From: Streptomyces sp. Y2F8-2 | GTDB taxonomy: Bacteria; Actinomycetota; Actinomycetes; Streptomycetales; Streptomycetaceae | Assembly (NCBI RefSeq): GCF_014905555.1 | Contig: NZ_BNGS01000001.1 | Span: 744,001-808,000 of the forward strand | Length of the DNA stretch: 64,000 bases | Reading direction: 5' to 3' | Part shown: positions 7,127-16,281 of the stretch, piece by piece | Layout of the letters: each line of letters begins with the position of its first letter | How positions within the stretch are numbered: the first letter of the stretch is position 1 | Made by a program: the position numbers and the translations under genes | The notes under the pieces: model-generated | Seen by the model: only the letters and a program-made list of their open reading frames with translations | Told to the model about the DNA's origin: nothing | The model's database searches: none

Positions 7127-8503
7127 ATGCCCAGCACCACCGTCGAGACGCCGCCGACCGACGACGTCTCCCTCTCCCACGGCCTCAAGCAGCGCCATCT
7201 GTCGATGATCGCCCTCGGCGGGGTGATCGGCGCCGGCCTGTTCGTCGGGTCCGGCGCGGGCATCGCCGCCGCCGGGCCGTCGATCGTGATCGCGTACGCC
7301 GTCTCCGGTCTGCTCGTCATGCTGGTGATGCGGATGCTCGGCGAGATGTCGGCCGCCTATCCGTCGTCGGGCTCCTTCTCCGCGCACGCCGAGCGGGCCA
7401 TCGGCCCCTGGGCGGGCTTCACCGCGGGCTGGTCGTTCTGGGTGCTGCTGTGCACGGCGGTCGGCCTGGAGGGCATCGGCGCCGCGAAGATCGTCACCGG
7501 CTGGCTGCCCGGCACCCCGGAATGGGCGTGGGTGGCGCTGTTCATGGTGGTCTTCTGCGGGGCCAACCTGGCCGCCGTGAAGAACTTCGGCGAGTTCGAG
7601 TTCTGGTTCGCCGCGCTGAAGGTCGGCGCGATCACCCTGTTCCTGGTGCTCGGCGTGCTGGCGATCGCGGGCGTACTGCCCGGCACCGACTCCCCCGGCG
7701 CCTCGCACCTGACCGACTTCCTGCCGCACGGCAGCGAGGGCCTGGTCATCGGCCTGCTCGCGTCGGTGTTCGCGTACGGCGGCCTGGAGACCGTCACCAT
7801 CGCGGCGGCCGAGTCGCAGGACCCGGTCAGGGGTGTGGCGAGCGCGGTGCGTACGGCGATGTGGCGCATCGCGGTGTTCTACGTCGGCTCGATGGCGGTC
7901 ATCGTCACGCTGGTCCCGTGGAACGCGAAGGAGGTCGTCGAGAAGGGCCCGTACGTGGCCGCCCTCGACCACCTGGGCATTCCGGGCGCCGGGCAGCTGA
8001 TGAACGTGGTGGTGCTGGTCGCGCTGCTGTCCGCGATGAACGCCAACATCTACGGCTCCTCGCGCATCGCGTACTCGCTGGTGGAGCGCGGCCAGGGCCC
8101 GAAGGCGCTGGGCAGGGTCTTCGGCGGCGTCCCGCGGATCGCGGTGCTGGTGTCCTCGGTCTTCGGGTTCGTGTGCGTGGTGCTGAGCTACTGGCGGCCG
8201 GACGACGTCTTCCCCTGGCTGCTGAACATGATCGGCGCGGTGATCCTGGTCGTCTGGGTCTTCATCGCGGTCTCGCAGCTGCGCCTGCGCCGCCGCCTGG
8301 AGCGGGAGACGCCCGGCAGGCTGGTCGTGCGGATGTGGGCGTTCCCCGTGCTGACGTGGCTCGCGCTGGCCGGCATGGCGGCGATCTTCGTGCTGATGGC
8401 GCGGCAGCCCGACACCCGTGTTCAGCTGTACTCGACGGGCGGGATGACCCTGTTCCTGGCGGCCGTCGGCTACGTCTGGCAGCGGGCGCGCGCCGAACGC
8501 TGA
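7127..8503 (+). CDS. Amino acid permease, APC superfamily
   Basis: A 458-aa, very hydrophobic protein with about twelve helices. It begins with the family signature LKQRHLSMIALGGVIGAGLF (residues about 15-35) and continues with GMLxxM-type MRMLGEMSAAYPSSGSF and NFGEFEFWFAALKV. This pattern fits the AAT subfamily (GABA, aromatic or proline permeases). It would import an amino acid by proton symport across the cytoplasmic membrane. ATG 7127 lacks an obvious ribosome site. It stands alone after the terminator of the preceding operon. The substrate cannot be read from the sequence. Confidence 0.88.
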   Translation: MPSTTVETPPTDDVSLSHGLKQRHLSMIALGGVIGAGLFVGSGAGIAAAGPSIVIAYAVSGLLVMLVMRMLGEMSAAYPSSGSFSAHAERAIGPWAGFTAGWSFWVLLCTAVGLEGIGAAKIVTGWLPGTPEWAWVALFMVVFCGANLAAVKNFGEFEFWFAALKVGAITLFLVLGVLAIAGVLPGTDSPGASHLTDFLPHGSEGLVIGLLASVFAYGGLETVTIAAAESQDPVRGVASAVRTAMWRIAVFYVGSMAVIVTLVPWNAKEVVEKGPYVAALDHLGIPGAGQLMNVVVLVALLSAMNANIYGSSRIAYSLVERGQGPKALGRVFGGVPRIAVLVSSVFGFVCVVLSYWRPDDVFPWLLNMIGAVILVVWVFIAVSQLRLRRRLERETPGRLVVRMWAFPVLTWLALAGMAAIFVLMARQPDTRVQLYSTGGMTLFLAAVGYVWQRARAER

Positions 8504-8636
8504 CGCCGGGAGCGCCGCGTGGCGGTCCCGCGCGCTCCTCTTTCCGTCGCACGTGGGATTGACGGTCCGCCACCTCGGGATCACCCTCGGTCGACAAGCC
8601 GTTCCCACGAGGGGACGGGGACGGGAAGGGGAGCCG

Positions 8637-9638
8637 ATGGAGTCGACCGACCCGGTACGTGTGGTGGCCGCGGGTGACCGCTTCGTCGTGCCGTCGCTGA
8701 TCACGGCGGCCATACACCACGAGATGGACGAACATCCCTGCGAAGTACGGGAGTTGGAACTCCCGGAGGGCGCGGGCGACGCCGAGGAGGAGCTGATCAA
8801 GGCGCTGGCGGACGCCGAGGTCCTCGTCACCCGCGGCGGTCCGGTCACCGAGCGGGTGCTGGCCGCCGCACCGGAGCTGCGGCTGGTGGTCGTGTGCCGG
8901 GGCGGCCCGGTGAACGTCGACCTCGATGCGGCCAAGGCGCACGGCGTCCGCGTGTGCCGTGCGCCCGGCGGCGAGGCGGCGGCCACCGCCGAGTTCACGC
9001 TCGGCCTGATGCTGGCCGCCCTGCGCCGCATCCCCGAGGCCCACGCATTCCTGACCCGGCAAGGGAGGTGGCAGGGCCCCGCGTCCCTCACGTACGAGCA
9101 CGCCGGCCCGGAGCTGGAGGACCTGCCGGTGGGCCTGATCGGTCACGGCGCGGTGGGCAGCCGGGTCGCGCGGGCGCTGTGCGCGTTCGGGGCACGGGTG
9201 ATGGTCTACGACCCGTATGTGCGCGGCGAGGTGCACGGGCTGCGGATCGGCTCGCTCGACGACCTTCTGCGCCGCTCCCGTGTGATCACCCTGCACACCC
9301 CGCTCACCTCCGGGACCCGGGGCCTGATCGGGGCCCGGGAGCTGGCCCTGCTGCCGCGCGGCGCGGTGGTGGTGAACGCGGCGGACGGGGAGCTGCTGGA
9401 CGAGGACACGCTGTGCGACGCCCTGGAGAGCGGGCAGCTGTCGGCAGCGGCCCTCGACACGTACGCGCACGAGCCGCTGCCGCCGGACTCCCGGCTCCTC
9501 GCTCTGGCACAGCGGCTGGTGCTGACCCCGCGCCTCGGCGGGTCGAGCCGTGCGGCGGCCGAGAAGGCGGCCGGGATCGCGGCGGAGGAGGTGGGCCGCT
9601 GGGTGCGCGGGGAGCCCCCGGCGCACGCCCTGTCGTGA
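8637..9638 (+). CDS. D-2-hydroxyacid-dehydrogenase-fold protein with altered active site
   Basis: A 333-aa member of the SerA/2-hydroxyacid dehydrogenase fold. ATG 8637 has AAGGGGAG upstream. The Rossmann motif GHGAVGSRVA (from about residue 169) is intact and D-Y at the end of the next strand fits NAD binding. Aligned to the family, the catalytic Arg of the usual NTARGG motif is Asp (NAADGE, D250), Glu is kept (HEPLP, E279), and the catalytic His of LTPHLGG is Arg (LTPRLGG, R299). The spacing 29 and 20 matches the family exactly, so the positions are secure. With two of three catalytic residues changed it is unlikely to be a normal dehydrogenase. It is followed 23 bases later by a zinc-ribbon small protein. 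Confidence 0.8.
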   Translation: MESTDPVRVVAAGDRFVVPSLITAAIHHEMDEHPCEVRELELPEGAGDAEEELIKALADAEVLVTRGGPVTERVLAAAPELRLVVVCRGGPVNVDLDAAKAHGVRVCRAPGGEAAATAEFTLGLMLAALRRIPEAHAFLTRQGRWQGPASLTYEHAGPELEDLPVGLIGHGAVGSRVARALCAFGARVMVYDPYVRGEVHGLRIGSLDDLLRRSRVITLHTPLTSGTRGLIGARELALLPRGAVVVNAADGELLDEDTLCDALESGQLSAAALDTYAHEPLPPDSRLLALAQRLVLTPRLGGSSRAAAEKAAGIAAEEVGRWVRGEPPAHALS

Positions 9639-9661
9639 TCGGTCACAACGAGGAGACAGCC

Positions 9662-9892
9662 ATGACCTACCGGGCATACCGGCGGTGTCCCAACTGCGGA
9701 GACACCATGCAGGACTTCCGGGAGCTGGAGGGGGACGAGGAGAAGGCGGCGGCCGAGGAGGCCCTCCGACCGGTCCTTGAGGGCCACCCCTTCGTCGCGA
9801 AGGACTACCACCGCTGCGCCCGCCCCGGCTGCCGGCGGATCCAGCGCAAGGACCACTGGAGGACGGGGGCGACGTTGCCGGAGGAGTCCTAG
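9662..9892 (+). CDS. Small zinc-ribbon-like protein, unknown function
   Basis: A 76-aa protein from ATG 9662 behind GAGGAGA. Four cysteines are arranged as CPNCG near the N-terminus and CARPGC near residue 58, with basic residues after the second pair, suggesting a zinc ribbon. The middle is acidic and helical (GDEEKAAAEEALRPVLEG). It follows the dehydrogenase-like gene by 23 bases and is probably cotranscribed. I do not recognise a function; a small regulatory or adaptor protein is possible. Confidence 0.7.
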   Translation: MTYRAYRRCPNCGDTMQDFRELEGDEEKAAAEEALRPVLEGHPFVAKDYHRCARPGCRRIQRKDHWRTGATLPEES

Positions 9893-9919
9893 TGCCCCGA
9901 CAGGCACGGAACACGGGAA

Positions 9920-9952
9920 AGGGCGCCGCACCGGCCGTGGCTGCGGCGCCCT
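9920..9952. terminator. Bidirectional hairpin terminator
   Basis: Perfect 11-bp arms (9920-9930 and 9942-9952) and an 11-base loop lie between the convergent genes ending at 9892 and 9988. It probably serves both strands. Confidence 0.8.
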
Positions 9953-9987
9953 GCCCACCCGGCCTCAGCGGCACCCGGAGGTGAGGA

Positions 9988-10650
9988 CTACAGGTTGCTG
10001 AAGTCCGGCCCCTTCGTCCGCGTCCGCTTGATCTCGTAGAAGCCCGGCACCGACGCGACCGCCAGCGTCCCGTCCCAGAGCCTCGCCGCCTCCTCGCCCT
10101 TCGGCGCCGGAGTCACCACCGGCCCGAAGAAGGCGATCTGCTCCCCGTCCGGGCCCGGCACCGCGATCACCGGCGTGCCCACCTCCTGGCCCACCTTCTC
10201 GATGCCCTCCTTGTGCGAGGCGCGCAGCTGCGCATCGAACTCGAAGTCCTCCTGCTCGGCGTAGTCGATCAGGTCGGCGGGCAGACCGACCTCCTCCAGC
10301 GCCGCCGCGATCGCCTCGAGCGTCGGGCCCTCGTCCTGGTTGTGGAAGCGCGTGCCGAGGGCGGTGTACAGCGGTCCGAGGACGTCCGCACCGTGCTTCT
10401 GCCACGCCGCCGTCACCACCCGCACCGGCTTCCACGCCTTGGTCGCCAGCATCTCCCGGTACTCCTCGGGCAGCTGGTCGATCCTGTCCTCGTTGAGCAC
10501 CGCCAGGCTCATGATGTGCCAGCGCACCTCGATGTCCCGGACCTTCTCCACCTCCAGCACCCAGCGGGAGGTCATCCAGGCCCAGGGGCACAGCGGGTCG
10601 AACCAGAAGTCGACGGGGGTCTTGCCGGAAGCGGTCGCGGTCTCGGACAT
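9988..10650 (-). CDS. DsbA-fold thioredoxin-like protein, Rv2466c (mycothiol-dependent reductase) type
   Basis: A 220-aa cytoplasmic DsbA-fold protein. The start VDFWFDPLCPWAWMTSRW is almost the sequence of the mycobacterial mycothiol-dependent nitroreductase Rv2466c, which has CPWC. Here the second cysteine is alanine (C21-P-W-A24). The cis-Pro loop is GTPVIAVP near residue 162. A single-Cys active site would favour mixed disulfide chemistry with mycothiol rather than a dithiol mechanism. It has no signal peptide. It is divergent from the aminopeptidase N gene, sharing a 162-base upstream region. Confidence 0.83.
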   Translation of the reverse strand: MSETATASGKTPVDFWFDPLCPWAWMTSRWVLEVEKVRDIEVRWHIMSLAVLNEDRIDQLPEEYREMLATKAWKPVRVVTAAWQKHGADVLGPLYTALGTRFHNQDEGPTLEAIAAALEEVGLPADLIDYAEQEDFEFDAQLRASHKEGIEKVGQEVGTPVIAVPGPDGEQIAFFGPVVTPAPKGEEAARLWDGTLAVASVPGFYEIKRTRTKGPDFSNL

Positions 10651-10812
10651 GGCTCTCCTCGGAAACGTGGACGTTCAACCGGCAACAACCGGTGCACCGC
10701 CCGGGTCATTCCCTCGCACGTGCCTGCCGTATTCCCTGCTGCCCCGGGTCAGGGGCGCATGGCAGGATCGGTCCTGTCCGTGCCACCCAGCAGCCGCCAA
10801 GGAGTGCCGCCC

Positions 10813-13422
10813 GTGCCCGGTGAGAACCTGTCCCGCGACGAGGCCCAGGAGAGGGCCGCCCTGCTGTCCGTCGACGGGTACGACGTGTCGCTCGACCTGC
10901 GCTCCGCCGTGGGCGAGGCACCCGGCAGCGCGGACGAGCCGCGTACCTTCCGCTCGGTCACCACGATCCGCTTCCGCTGCGCCGAGCCGGGCACGTCGAG
11001 CTTCGCCGACCTGATCGCCCCGAGCGTCACCGCGGTGTCCCTCAACGGCAAGGACCTCGACCCCGGCGAGGTCTTCGACGGCACCCGCATCCTGCTGGAG
11101 GACCTGGCCGCGGAGAACGAGCTGGTGGTCGACGCCCAGTGCGCCTACTCCCGCACCGGTGAGGGCCTGCACCGCTTCGTCGACCCGGAGGACGGCGAGG
11201 TCTACCTGTACACCCAGTACGAGCCCGCCGACGCCCGCCGCGTCTTCGCGAACTTCGAGCAGCCCGACCTCAAGGCCCCCTTCCGCTTCGAGGTCCGCGC
11301 CCCCGAGGGCTGGACGGTGTGGAGCAACGGCGTCGGCGAGAAGCACGACGGGGTGTGGCGGTTCGCGGAGACCAAGCCGATCTCGACGTACATCACCTGC
11401 GTCGTGGCGGGCCCGTACCACTACGTCACCGACACCTACACCCGCACCCTCGACGACGGCACGACCCTCGAGATCCCGCTCGGCGCGATGTGCCGCAAGG
11501 GCCTGGCCCGGCACTTCGACGCGGACGACGTCTTCCTGATCACCAAGCAGGGCCTGGACTTCTTCCACGACCACTTCGACTACCCGTACCCGTTCGGCAA
11601 GTACGACCAGGCGTTCGTGCCCGAGTACAACCTCGGCGCCATGGAGAACCCGGGGCTCGTGACCTTCACCGAGGAGTTCGTCTTCCGCGGCAAGGTCACC
11701 CAGGCGTCCTACGAGCGCCGGGCCAATGTGATCCTGCACGAGATGGCCCACATGTGGTTCGGCGACCTGGTGACCATGGCCTGGTGGGACGACCTGTGGC
11801 TGAAGGAGTCCTTCGCGGACTTCATGGGCTCGTTCTCGCTGGTGGAGGCGACCCGGTTCACGAGCGGCTGGATCACCTTCGCCAACAACCGCAAGGCATG
11901 GGCGTACCGCGCCGACCAGCTGCCCTCCACGCACCCGATCACGGCGGACATCCGCGACCTCCAGGACGCGAAGCTCAACTTCGACGGCATCACCTACGCC
12001 AAGGGCGCGTCCGTACTGAAGCAGCTGGTGGCGTACGTCGGGCGGGAGGCGTTCCTGGAGGGCGCGCGCCGCTACTTCAAGCGGAACGCGTACGGCAACA
12101 CGCGCCTGACCGACCTGCTGTCGGTGCTGGAGGAGACGAGCGGCCGGGACATGGCGTCCTGGGCGCGCTCCTGGCTCCAGACGGCGGGCGTCAACTCCCT
12201 GACTCCGCAGGTGCTGCTGGGTGAGGACGGGCGGATCGCGGAGCTGTCGGTGCTCCAGGAGGCGGCCGGCCCCGCCCATCAGTCGGCTCCGCCGACGGGC
12301 ATCCAGGAGCTGCGCCCGCACCGGGTGGCGATCGGCCTGTACCGCACCGAGGGCGACGCGCTCGTGCGGTACGCGCGCGCCGAGGTGGACGTGCACGGTC
12401 CGCGGACGGTCGTCGGTGAACTGGCGGGCGCCGGGACGCCGGAGCTGGTCCTGGTCAACGACGACGACCTCACCTACTGCAAGATCCGCTTCGACGACAC
12501 CTCGCTGGAGACCCTGAAGGACCGTCTCGGCGACATCACCGACCCGCTGGCCCGCGCCCTGTGCTGGTCGGCGCTGTGGAACCTGACCCGGGACGCTCTG
12601 CTGCCGGCGCGGGACTTCGTCGACCTGGTGCTGCGGTTCGCCGGCCGGGAGTCCGACATCGGCGTGCTGCAGATGCTGCACACCTGGGCCGACTCGGCGC
12701 TGACGCACTACGCGGCGCCCGCGTGGCGAAAGACGGGCGGGCGGCTGCTCTCCGAGGGCGCGCTGCGCGAGCTGCGGCAGGCCGAGCCGGGCAGCCAGCA
12801 CCAGCTGACCTGGGCGCGGTTCTTCGCGGCGGTGGCGTTCCAGGAGGCCGATCTGCGGCTGCTGCGGGGGCTGCTGGACGGCACGGACAAGATCGACGGG
12901 CTGGAGGTGGACCAGGAGCTGCGCTGGGCGTTCCTGCGGCCGCTGGCGGCGCACGGGGCCGCCGACGAGTCGGTGCTCGCCGCCGAGCTGGCCCGCGACG
13001 ACACGGCCTCCGGCAAGCGCCACCAGGTCCGCTGCCTGGCCTCGCGCCCCTCGGCCGCGGTCAAGGCGCAGGCGTGGGCGCAGGTCGTCGAGTCCGACAC
13101 GCTGTCGAACGCGCTCGTCGAGGCGACCATCGCGGGCTTTGTGCAGCCCTCCCAGCGGGAGCTGCTCGCGCCGTACGCGGAGAAGTATTTCGCGGCGATC
13201 GGGCGGGTGTGGGCGGAGCGGTCCATCCAGATCGGGATGCACGTGGTCAGGGGCCTGTTCCCGGCGCTGCAGGACTCGCCGGAGACGCTGGAGGCGACGG
13301 ACGCATGGATCGCCGCGCACGAGGACGCCCCGCCGGCGCTGCGACGGCTGGTGCTGGAGGCGCGCGACGACCTGGCACGCGCCCTGCGGGGGCAGGCCTG
13401 CGACGCGGCGGCGGCCGGCTGA
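10813..13422 (+). CDS. pepN: Aminopeptidase N, M1 family (paralogue 1)
   Basis: An 869-aa cytoplasmic zinc aminopeptidase that removes N-terminal residues from peptides. GTG 10813 follows AAGGAG by eight bases and gives MPGENLSRDEAQERA, which aligns with the start of the second copy at 22611. The exopeptidase motif is GAMENPG (275-281). Zinc ligands are H309, H313 (HEMAH) and E332 (WLKESFADF), with the usual 18-residue gap. A C-terminal ERAP1-like helical domain follows. It is about the normal length for actinobacterial PepN. Its sister lies 9 kb downstream on the same strand. The LKESFADF sequence, where the sister has LNESFATY, hints at a different specificity. Confidence 0.95.
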   Translation: MPGENLSRDEAQERAALLSVDGYDVSLDLRSAVGEAPGSADEPRTFRSVTTIRFRCAEPGTSSFADLIAPSVTAVSLNGKDLDPGEVFDGTRILLEDLAAENELVVDAQCAYSRTGEGLHRFVDPEDGEVYLYTQYEPADARRVFANFEQPDLKAPFRFEVRAPEGWTVWSNGVGEKHDGVWRFAETKPISTYITCVVAGPYHYVTDTYTRTLDDGTTLEIPLGAMCRKGLARHFDADDVFLITKQGLDFFHDHFDYPYPFGKYDQAFVPEYNLGAMENPGLVTFTEEFVFRGKVTQASYERRANVILHEMAHMWFGDLVTMAWWDDLWLKESFADFMGSFSLVEATRFTSGWITFANNRKAWAYRADQLPSTHPITADIRDLQDAKLNFDGITYAKGASVLKQLVAYVGREAFLEGARRYFKRNAYGNTRLTDLLSVLEETSGRDMASWARSWLQTAGVNSLTPQVLLGEDGRIAELSVLQEAAGPAHQSAPPTGIQELRPHRVAIGLYRTEGDALVRYARAEVDVHGPRTVVGELAGAGTPELVLVNDDDLTYCKIRFDDTSLETLKDRLGDITDPLARALCWSALWNLTRDALLPARDFVDLVLRFAGRESDIGVLQMLHTWADSALTHYAAPAWRKTGGRLLSEGALRELRQAEPGSQHQLTWARFFAAVAFQEADLRLLRGLLDGTDKIDGLEVDQELRWAFLRPLAAHGAADESVLAAELARDDTASGKRHQVRCLASRPSAAVKAQAWAQVVESDTLSNALVEATIAGFVQPSQRELLAPYAEKYFAAIGRVWAERSIQIGMHVVRGLFPALQDSPETLEATDAWIAAHEDAPPALRRLVLEARDDLARALRGQACDAAAAG

Positions 13423-13658
13423 CACCGGGGGACGGCGGTTGGCGGGCGGCTCGCCGGGCCGGAGACGGCGATGGACGGGCGCGGCGGGACGACGGTGACG
13501 AAATACGAGTATCGGAACCCGTAACCTGCCGCGTCCCCCGTCCGGACCAGCCTCTTTCGGCAGTCGAACGCACGTACTTTAGCGCCGTGTTGTCCGCATT
13601 TGTCGACAGACGTGTAACAGCGGTTAGAGGGCGCACCGGGGGCGGGAAACCCGGGATC

Positions 13659-14711
13659 ATGAACCACAACACCCCGCTCTCCCCCCGCCCCCTACGCCAT
13701 CTGTCCGATGTGCAGCGCCGGGTGCTGACCACCGCCCAGCTGCGCGCCCACGGAGTGACCGCCGCCGAGACCACCGGGAAGTGCAGGCCCGGCGGCCCCT
13801 GGCAGCAGTTCCTGCCCGGCGTGTACCTGCTGCACCCCGGCCCGCCGACCTCCGAGGAACGCCTGCACGGGGTGCTGCTCTACGCGGCCCGTTCCTCGCT
13901 CGCCGACCCCGTGCCCGCGGTCCCGGCCCAGCCCGGCGCGGGCGCCCCGCACGGCCCGCTGCCGTACACGGACGCGATGGTCACCGGTCTGGCCGCCCTC
14001 GCTCTGTACGGCTTCGCCTCCGTGCCCGGACTGTCGTCACTCGAGAAGATCGACGTCCTTGTGCCGCGGACGCGCCGGCTGCGCAGCACCGGCTGCGCCC
14101 GGCTGGTCCGCACCCCGTCGCTGCCCGACCCGCGACTGGTGACCGGCGTGCCCGTCGCCCCGGTCGTACGCGCCCTGGCCGACGCGGTGGCGGAGGTACC
14201 GGACGCGACTGTGGTGCGCCGCCTGCTGACCGAGGCGGTCCGCGACGGACACTGCGAACCGGCCGCGGTGGTACGGGAGTTGAACCAGGCGCGGCTGCTG
14301 AGCCGCCCGCACGTGGTGGACGCCGTGGACGCGCTGCTGGCGGAGAGCCGGGCGGTCGCGGAGGACCGCCTGTACCGGATGGTGCGCGAGCACGGCCTGC
14401 CGGACCCGGTCTGGAACGTGGACCTGAGGCTGCCGGACGGCCCCTACCTCGGCGGCCTGGACGCGTACTGGCCCGAGCAGGCGGTGGCGCTGGAACTGGA
14501 CACCCGCGCCCCGCGCCACGACGAGGACGCGCTGTGGTCGGAGTACGCCCGCAAGCGCGAGCAGCTGGAGCGGCTCGGCATCACGGTCGTGTACCTGACG
14601 CCGAAGAAGCTGCGCGACTGTCCGGAGCAGCAGGCGACGGTGGTCCGTACGGCGCTGATGGCGTCCCTGGACCGGGAGCCGGCCGCGCCGGTGGAGGTGC
14701 TGCCCCGGTGA
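13659..14711 (+). CDS. AbiEi-antitoxin-like N-terminus with DUF559/Vsr-like C-terminus
   Basis: A 350-aa orphan protein. The N-terminal half has LTTAQLRAHGVTA, WQQFLPGVYLLHPG and the segment VTGLAALALYGF, like the winged-helix and core of AbiEi-type antitoxins. The C-terminal part, YLGGLDAYWPEQAVALELD followed by a run ending in KREQLERLGITVVYLTPKKL, resembles the DUF559/Vsr restriction-endonuclease fold (D..E.D..K/R). No toxin partner (AbiEii-like nucleotidyltransferase) is adjacent. ATG 13659 has a poor ribosome site. The common annotation for such streptomycete proteins is hypothetical; the fold is inferred and DNA-binding is plausible. A strong terminator follows. Confidence 0.6.
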   Translation: MNHNTPLSPRPLRHLSDVQRRVLTTAQLRAHGVTAAETTGKCRPGGPWQQFLPGVYLLHPGPPTSEERLHGVLLYAARSSLADPVPAVPAQPGAGAPHGPLPYTDAMVTGLAALALYGFASVPGLSSLEKIDVLVPRTRRLRSTGCARLVRTPSLPDPRLVTGVPVAPVVRALADAVAEVPDATVVRRLLTEAVRDGHCEPAAVVRELNQARLLSRPHVVDAVDALLAESRAVAEDRLYRMVREHGLPDPVWNVDLRLPDGPYLGGLDAYWPEQAVALELDTRAPRHDEDALWSEYARKREQLERLGITVVYLTPKKLRDCPEQQATVVRTALMASLDREPAAPVEVLPR

Positions 14712-14737
14712 CGGACCGGGGTGACACGAGGAGGGGA

Positions 14738-14775
14738 GAGGAGGGGCCGCCGACAGGTGCCGGCGGCCCCTCCTC
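14738..14775. terminator. Bidirectional hairpin terminator
   Basis: Perfect 15-bp arms (14738-14752 and 14761-14775) with an 8-base loop lie between convergent genes. An alternative pairing uses the duplicated GAGGAGGGG just upstream (about 14728-14736). Confidence 0.85.
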
Positions 14776-14814
14776 GTGTGCGGGTCCGGTTCGGCCCGGG
14801 GACGCCGGTGACCG

Positions 14815-16068
14815 TCAGAGCGGGTCAGGGAGGGGCGGTTCGGGGAGCGCGGGCTCCCGCTCCGGCGCGGTGGGCCTCATCGCCTGCGCGTGGACGCGGT
14901 CGATGAGGTCGGCGTACGCGGCGATCATGCGGGTGCGGCTGAAACGCTCGCGGCTGCGGGCGAGGACGGGCGCGAGGTCGGGGCGGGCGGCGGCGGCCTC
15001 GGTCCAGGCCCGGGCGATCACCTCGGGATCCGGCGGGGTGAGGTGGCCGTGCCCGGACACGATCAGCGCGCTGTCCCCCACGTCCGTGGCGACCGGGACC
15101 GCCCCGCACATCATGCCCTCGATCAGGCACAGCGGGGCCGCCTCCCCCCAGGACGAGGTCAGCGCCACCACGTCGGAGGCGGCGTAGACCGTCTCCATGT
15201 CGCGCCGGACGCCCAGCGCGTGCAGCCGTTCGGTGAGCCCCGTGTCGCCGCCGAAGGCCTCCCGGATGTCGGCGGCCAGCCCGGGCTGGTCCCCGGTCAT
15301 GCCCGCGCCGCACATCAGCACGTGCCCGGCGGGCTCACGGCGCAGCCAGGCGTGCGCGGCGCGCAGGAACAGCGGGACGTTCTTCATGGCGTCGTAGCGG
15401 GCCGCGAAGACGACGACCGGGGCGGTGTCGGGGATACCGAGCGCCTCCCGCATGCGAAGGCGCCGGCCCGGGTCGGGCCGGAACCGGAGCAGGTCGACCC
15501 CGTTGGGGATGACGTGCAGCAGCTCGGCCGGGATCCCGGCGGCCCGGTAGGCCTCCCGGGTGGACTCGGCGCAGCAGACGCAGGCGACCACGGTGCCGTC
15601 GGCGATGGCGGCCTTCAGCTCGGCGAGCGCCCCGCCCTGGTTCTCCGGGTCGGAGCGGTGCAGGCAGACGATCACGGGGCGGCGTGGCAGGCCCCCCTGG
15701 TTGAGCAGGCCGAGCGGCTGCTCCTTGAGCGACAGGACGACGTCGGCCCCGGCCATCGCCCGTGCCGTCTCCGCCAGCTCCGGCCCGCTGAAGACGGCCG
15801 GATCGACGGCCGGGACCCCGCTCAGCCCGAAGGTACGGCCCAGGGACGCGACCTCCACCCCGGCCGCGGTCAGCGACCGGTAGCAGGCGTCGTCCCGCAT
15901 GGTCTGCCGGGTCGCCTCACGGAGCACTTCCCCGTGGACGCTGAGCACCCGGTGGTGCTGGCCGCCTTCGCGCAGCCCCAGGACGACGTCGCTGTGGAGG
16001 ATCCGGGCGCCCCCGGAGAAGAAGCCGTCGTAGACCGACAGCACGCGCAGCTCGTGCCTTACGCGCAC
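14815..16068 (-). CDS. Glycosyltransferase family 4 (GT-B fold)
   Basis: A glycosyltransferase of about 417 aa. The conserved N-terminal strand RVLSVYDGFFSGGARILH begins the nucleotide-sugar-acceptor domain. The C-terminal GT1/GT4 domain shows VIPNGVDLLRFRP, VVVFAARYDAMKNVPLFL and the donor-binding EAAPLCLIEGMMCGAVPVA, where E-x7-E is present. It transfers a sugar from a nucleotide donor; the acceptor is unknown and no polysaccharide genes are near. GTG 16068 was chosen because the family fold begins just after it. ATG 16101 or GTG 16161 would add 11 or 31 residues without fold support. It is divergent from the GNAT gene. Confidence 0.83.
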   Translation of the reverse strand: MRVRHELRVLSVYDGFFSGGARILHSDVVLGLREGGQHHRVLSVHGEVLREATRQTMRDDACYRSLTAAGVEVASLGRTFGLSGVPAVDPAVFSGPELAETARAMAGADVVLSLKEQPLGLLNQGGLPRRPVIVCLHRSDPENQGGALAELKAAIADGTVVACVCCAESTREAYRAAGIPAELLHVIPNGVDLLRFRPDPGRRLRMREALGIPDTAPVVVFAARYDAMKNVPLFLRAAHAWLRREPAGHVLMCGAGMTGDQPGLAADIREAFGGDTGLTERLHALGVRRDMETVYAASDVVALTSSWGEAAPLCLIEGMMCGAVPVATDVGDSALIVSGHGHLTPPDPEVIARAWTEAAAARPDLAPVLARSRERFSRTRMIAAYADLIDRVHAQAMRPTAPEREPALPEPPLPDPL

Positions 16069-16281
16069 GTGACCACCCGCCTTGCACAAGTGTCGAACCA
16101 TCCCCGTGAACAGCGGGTTGGTCGCTATGAGGCGGCACAAATGTTTCGAACGGATGAACACCGCGTCTCATGTCCGGGTCGACTGGGTTACGCCGTAATT
16201 CGTCGGTCTTGTGCACCCTGATCCAGGGGCACACCGCATTTTCGGTGGCCAGGGGCCGGCGGCCGATGTGACGATGAACCG

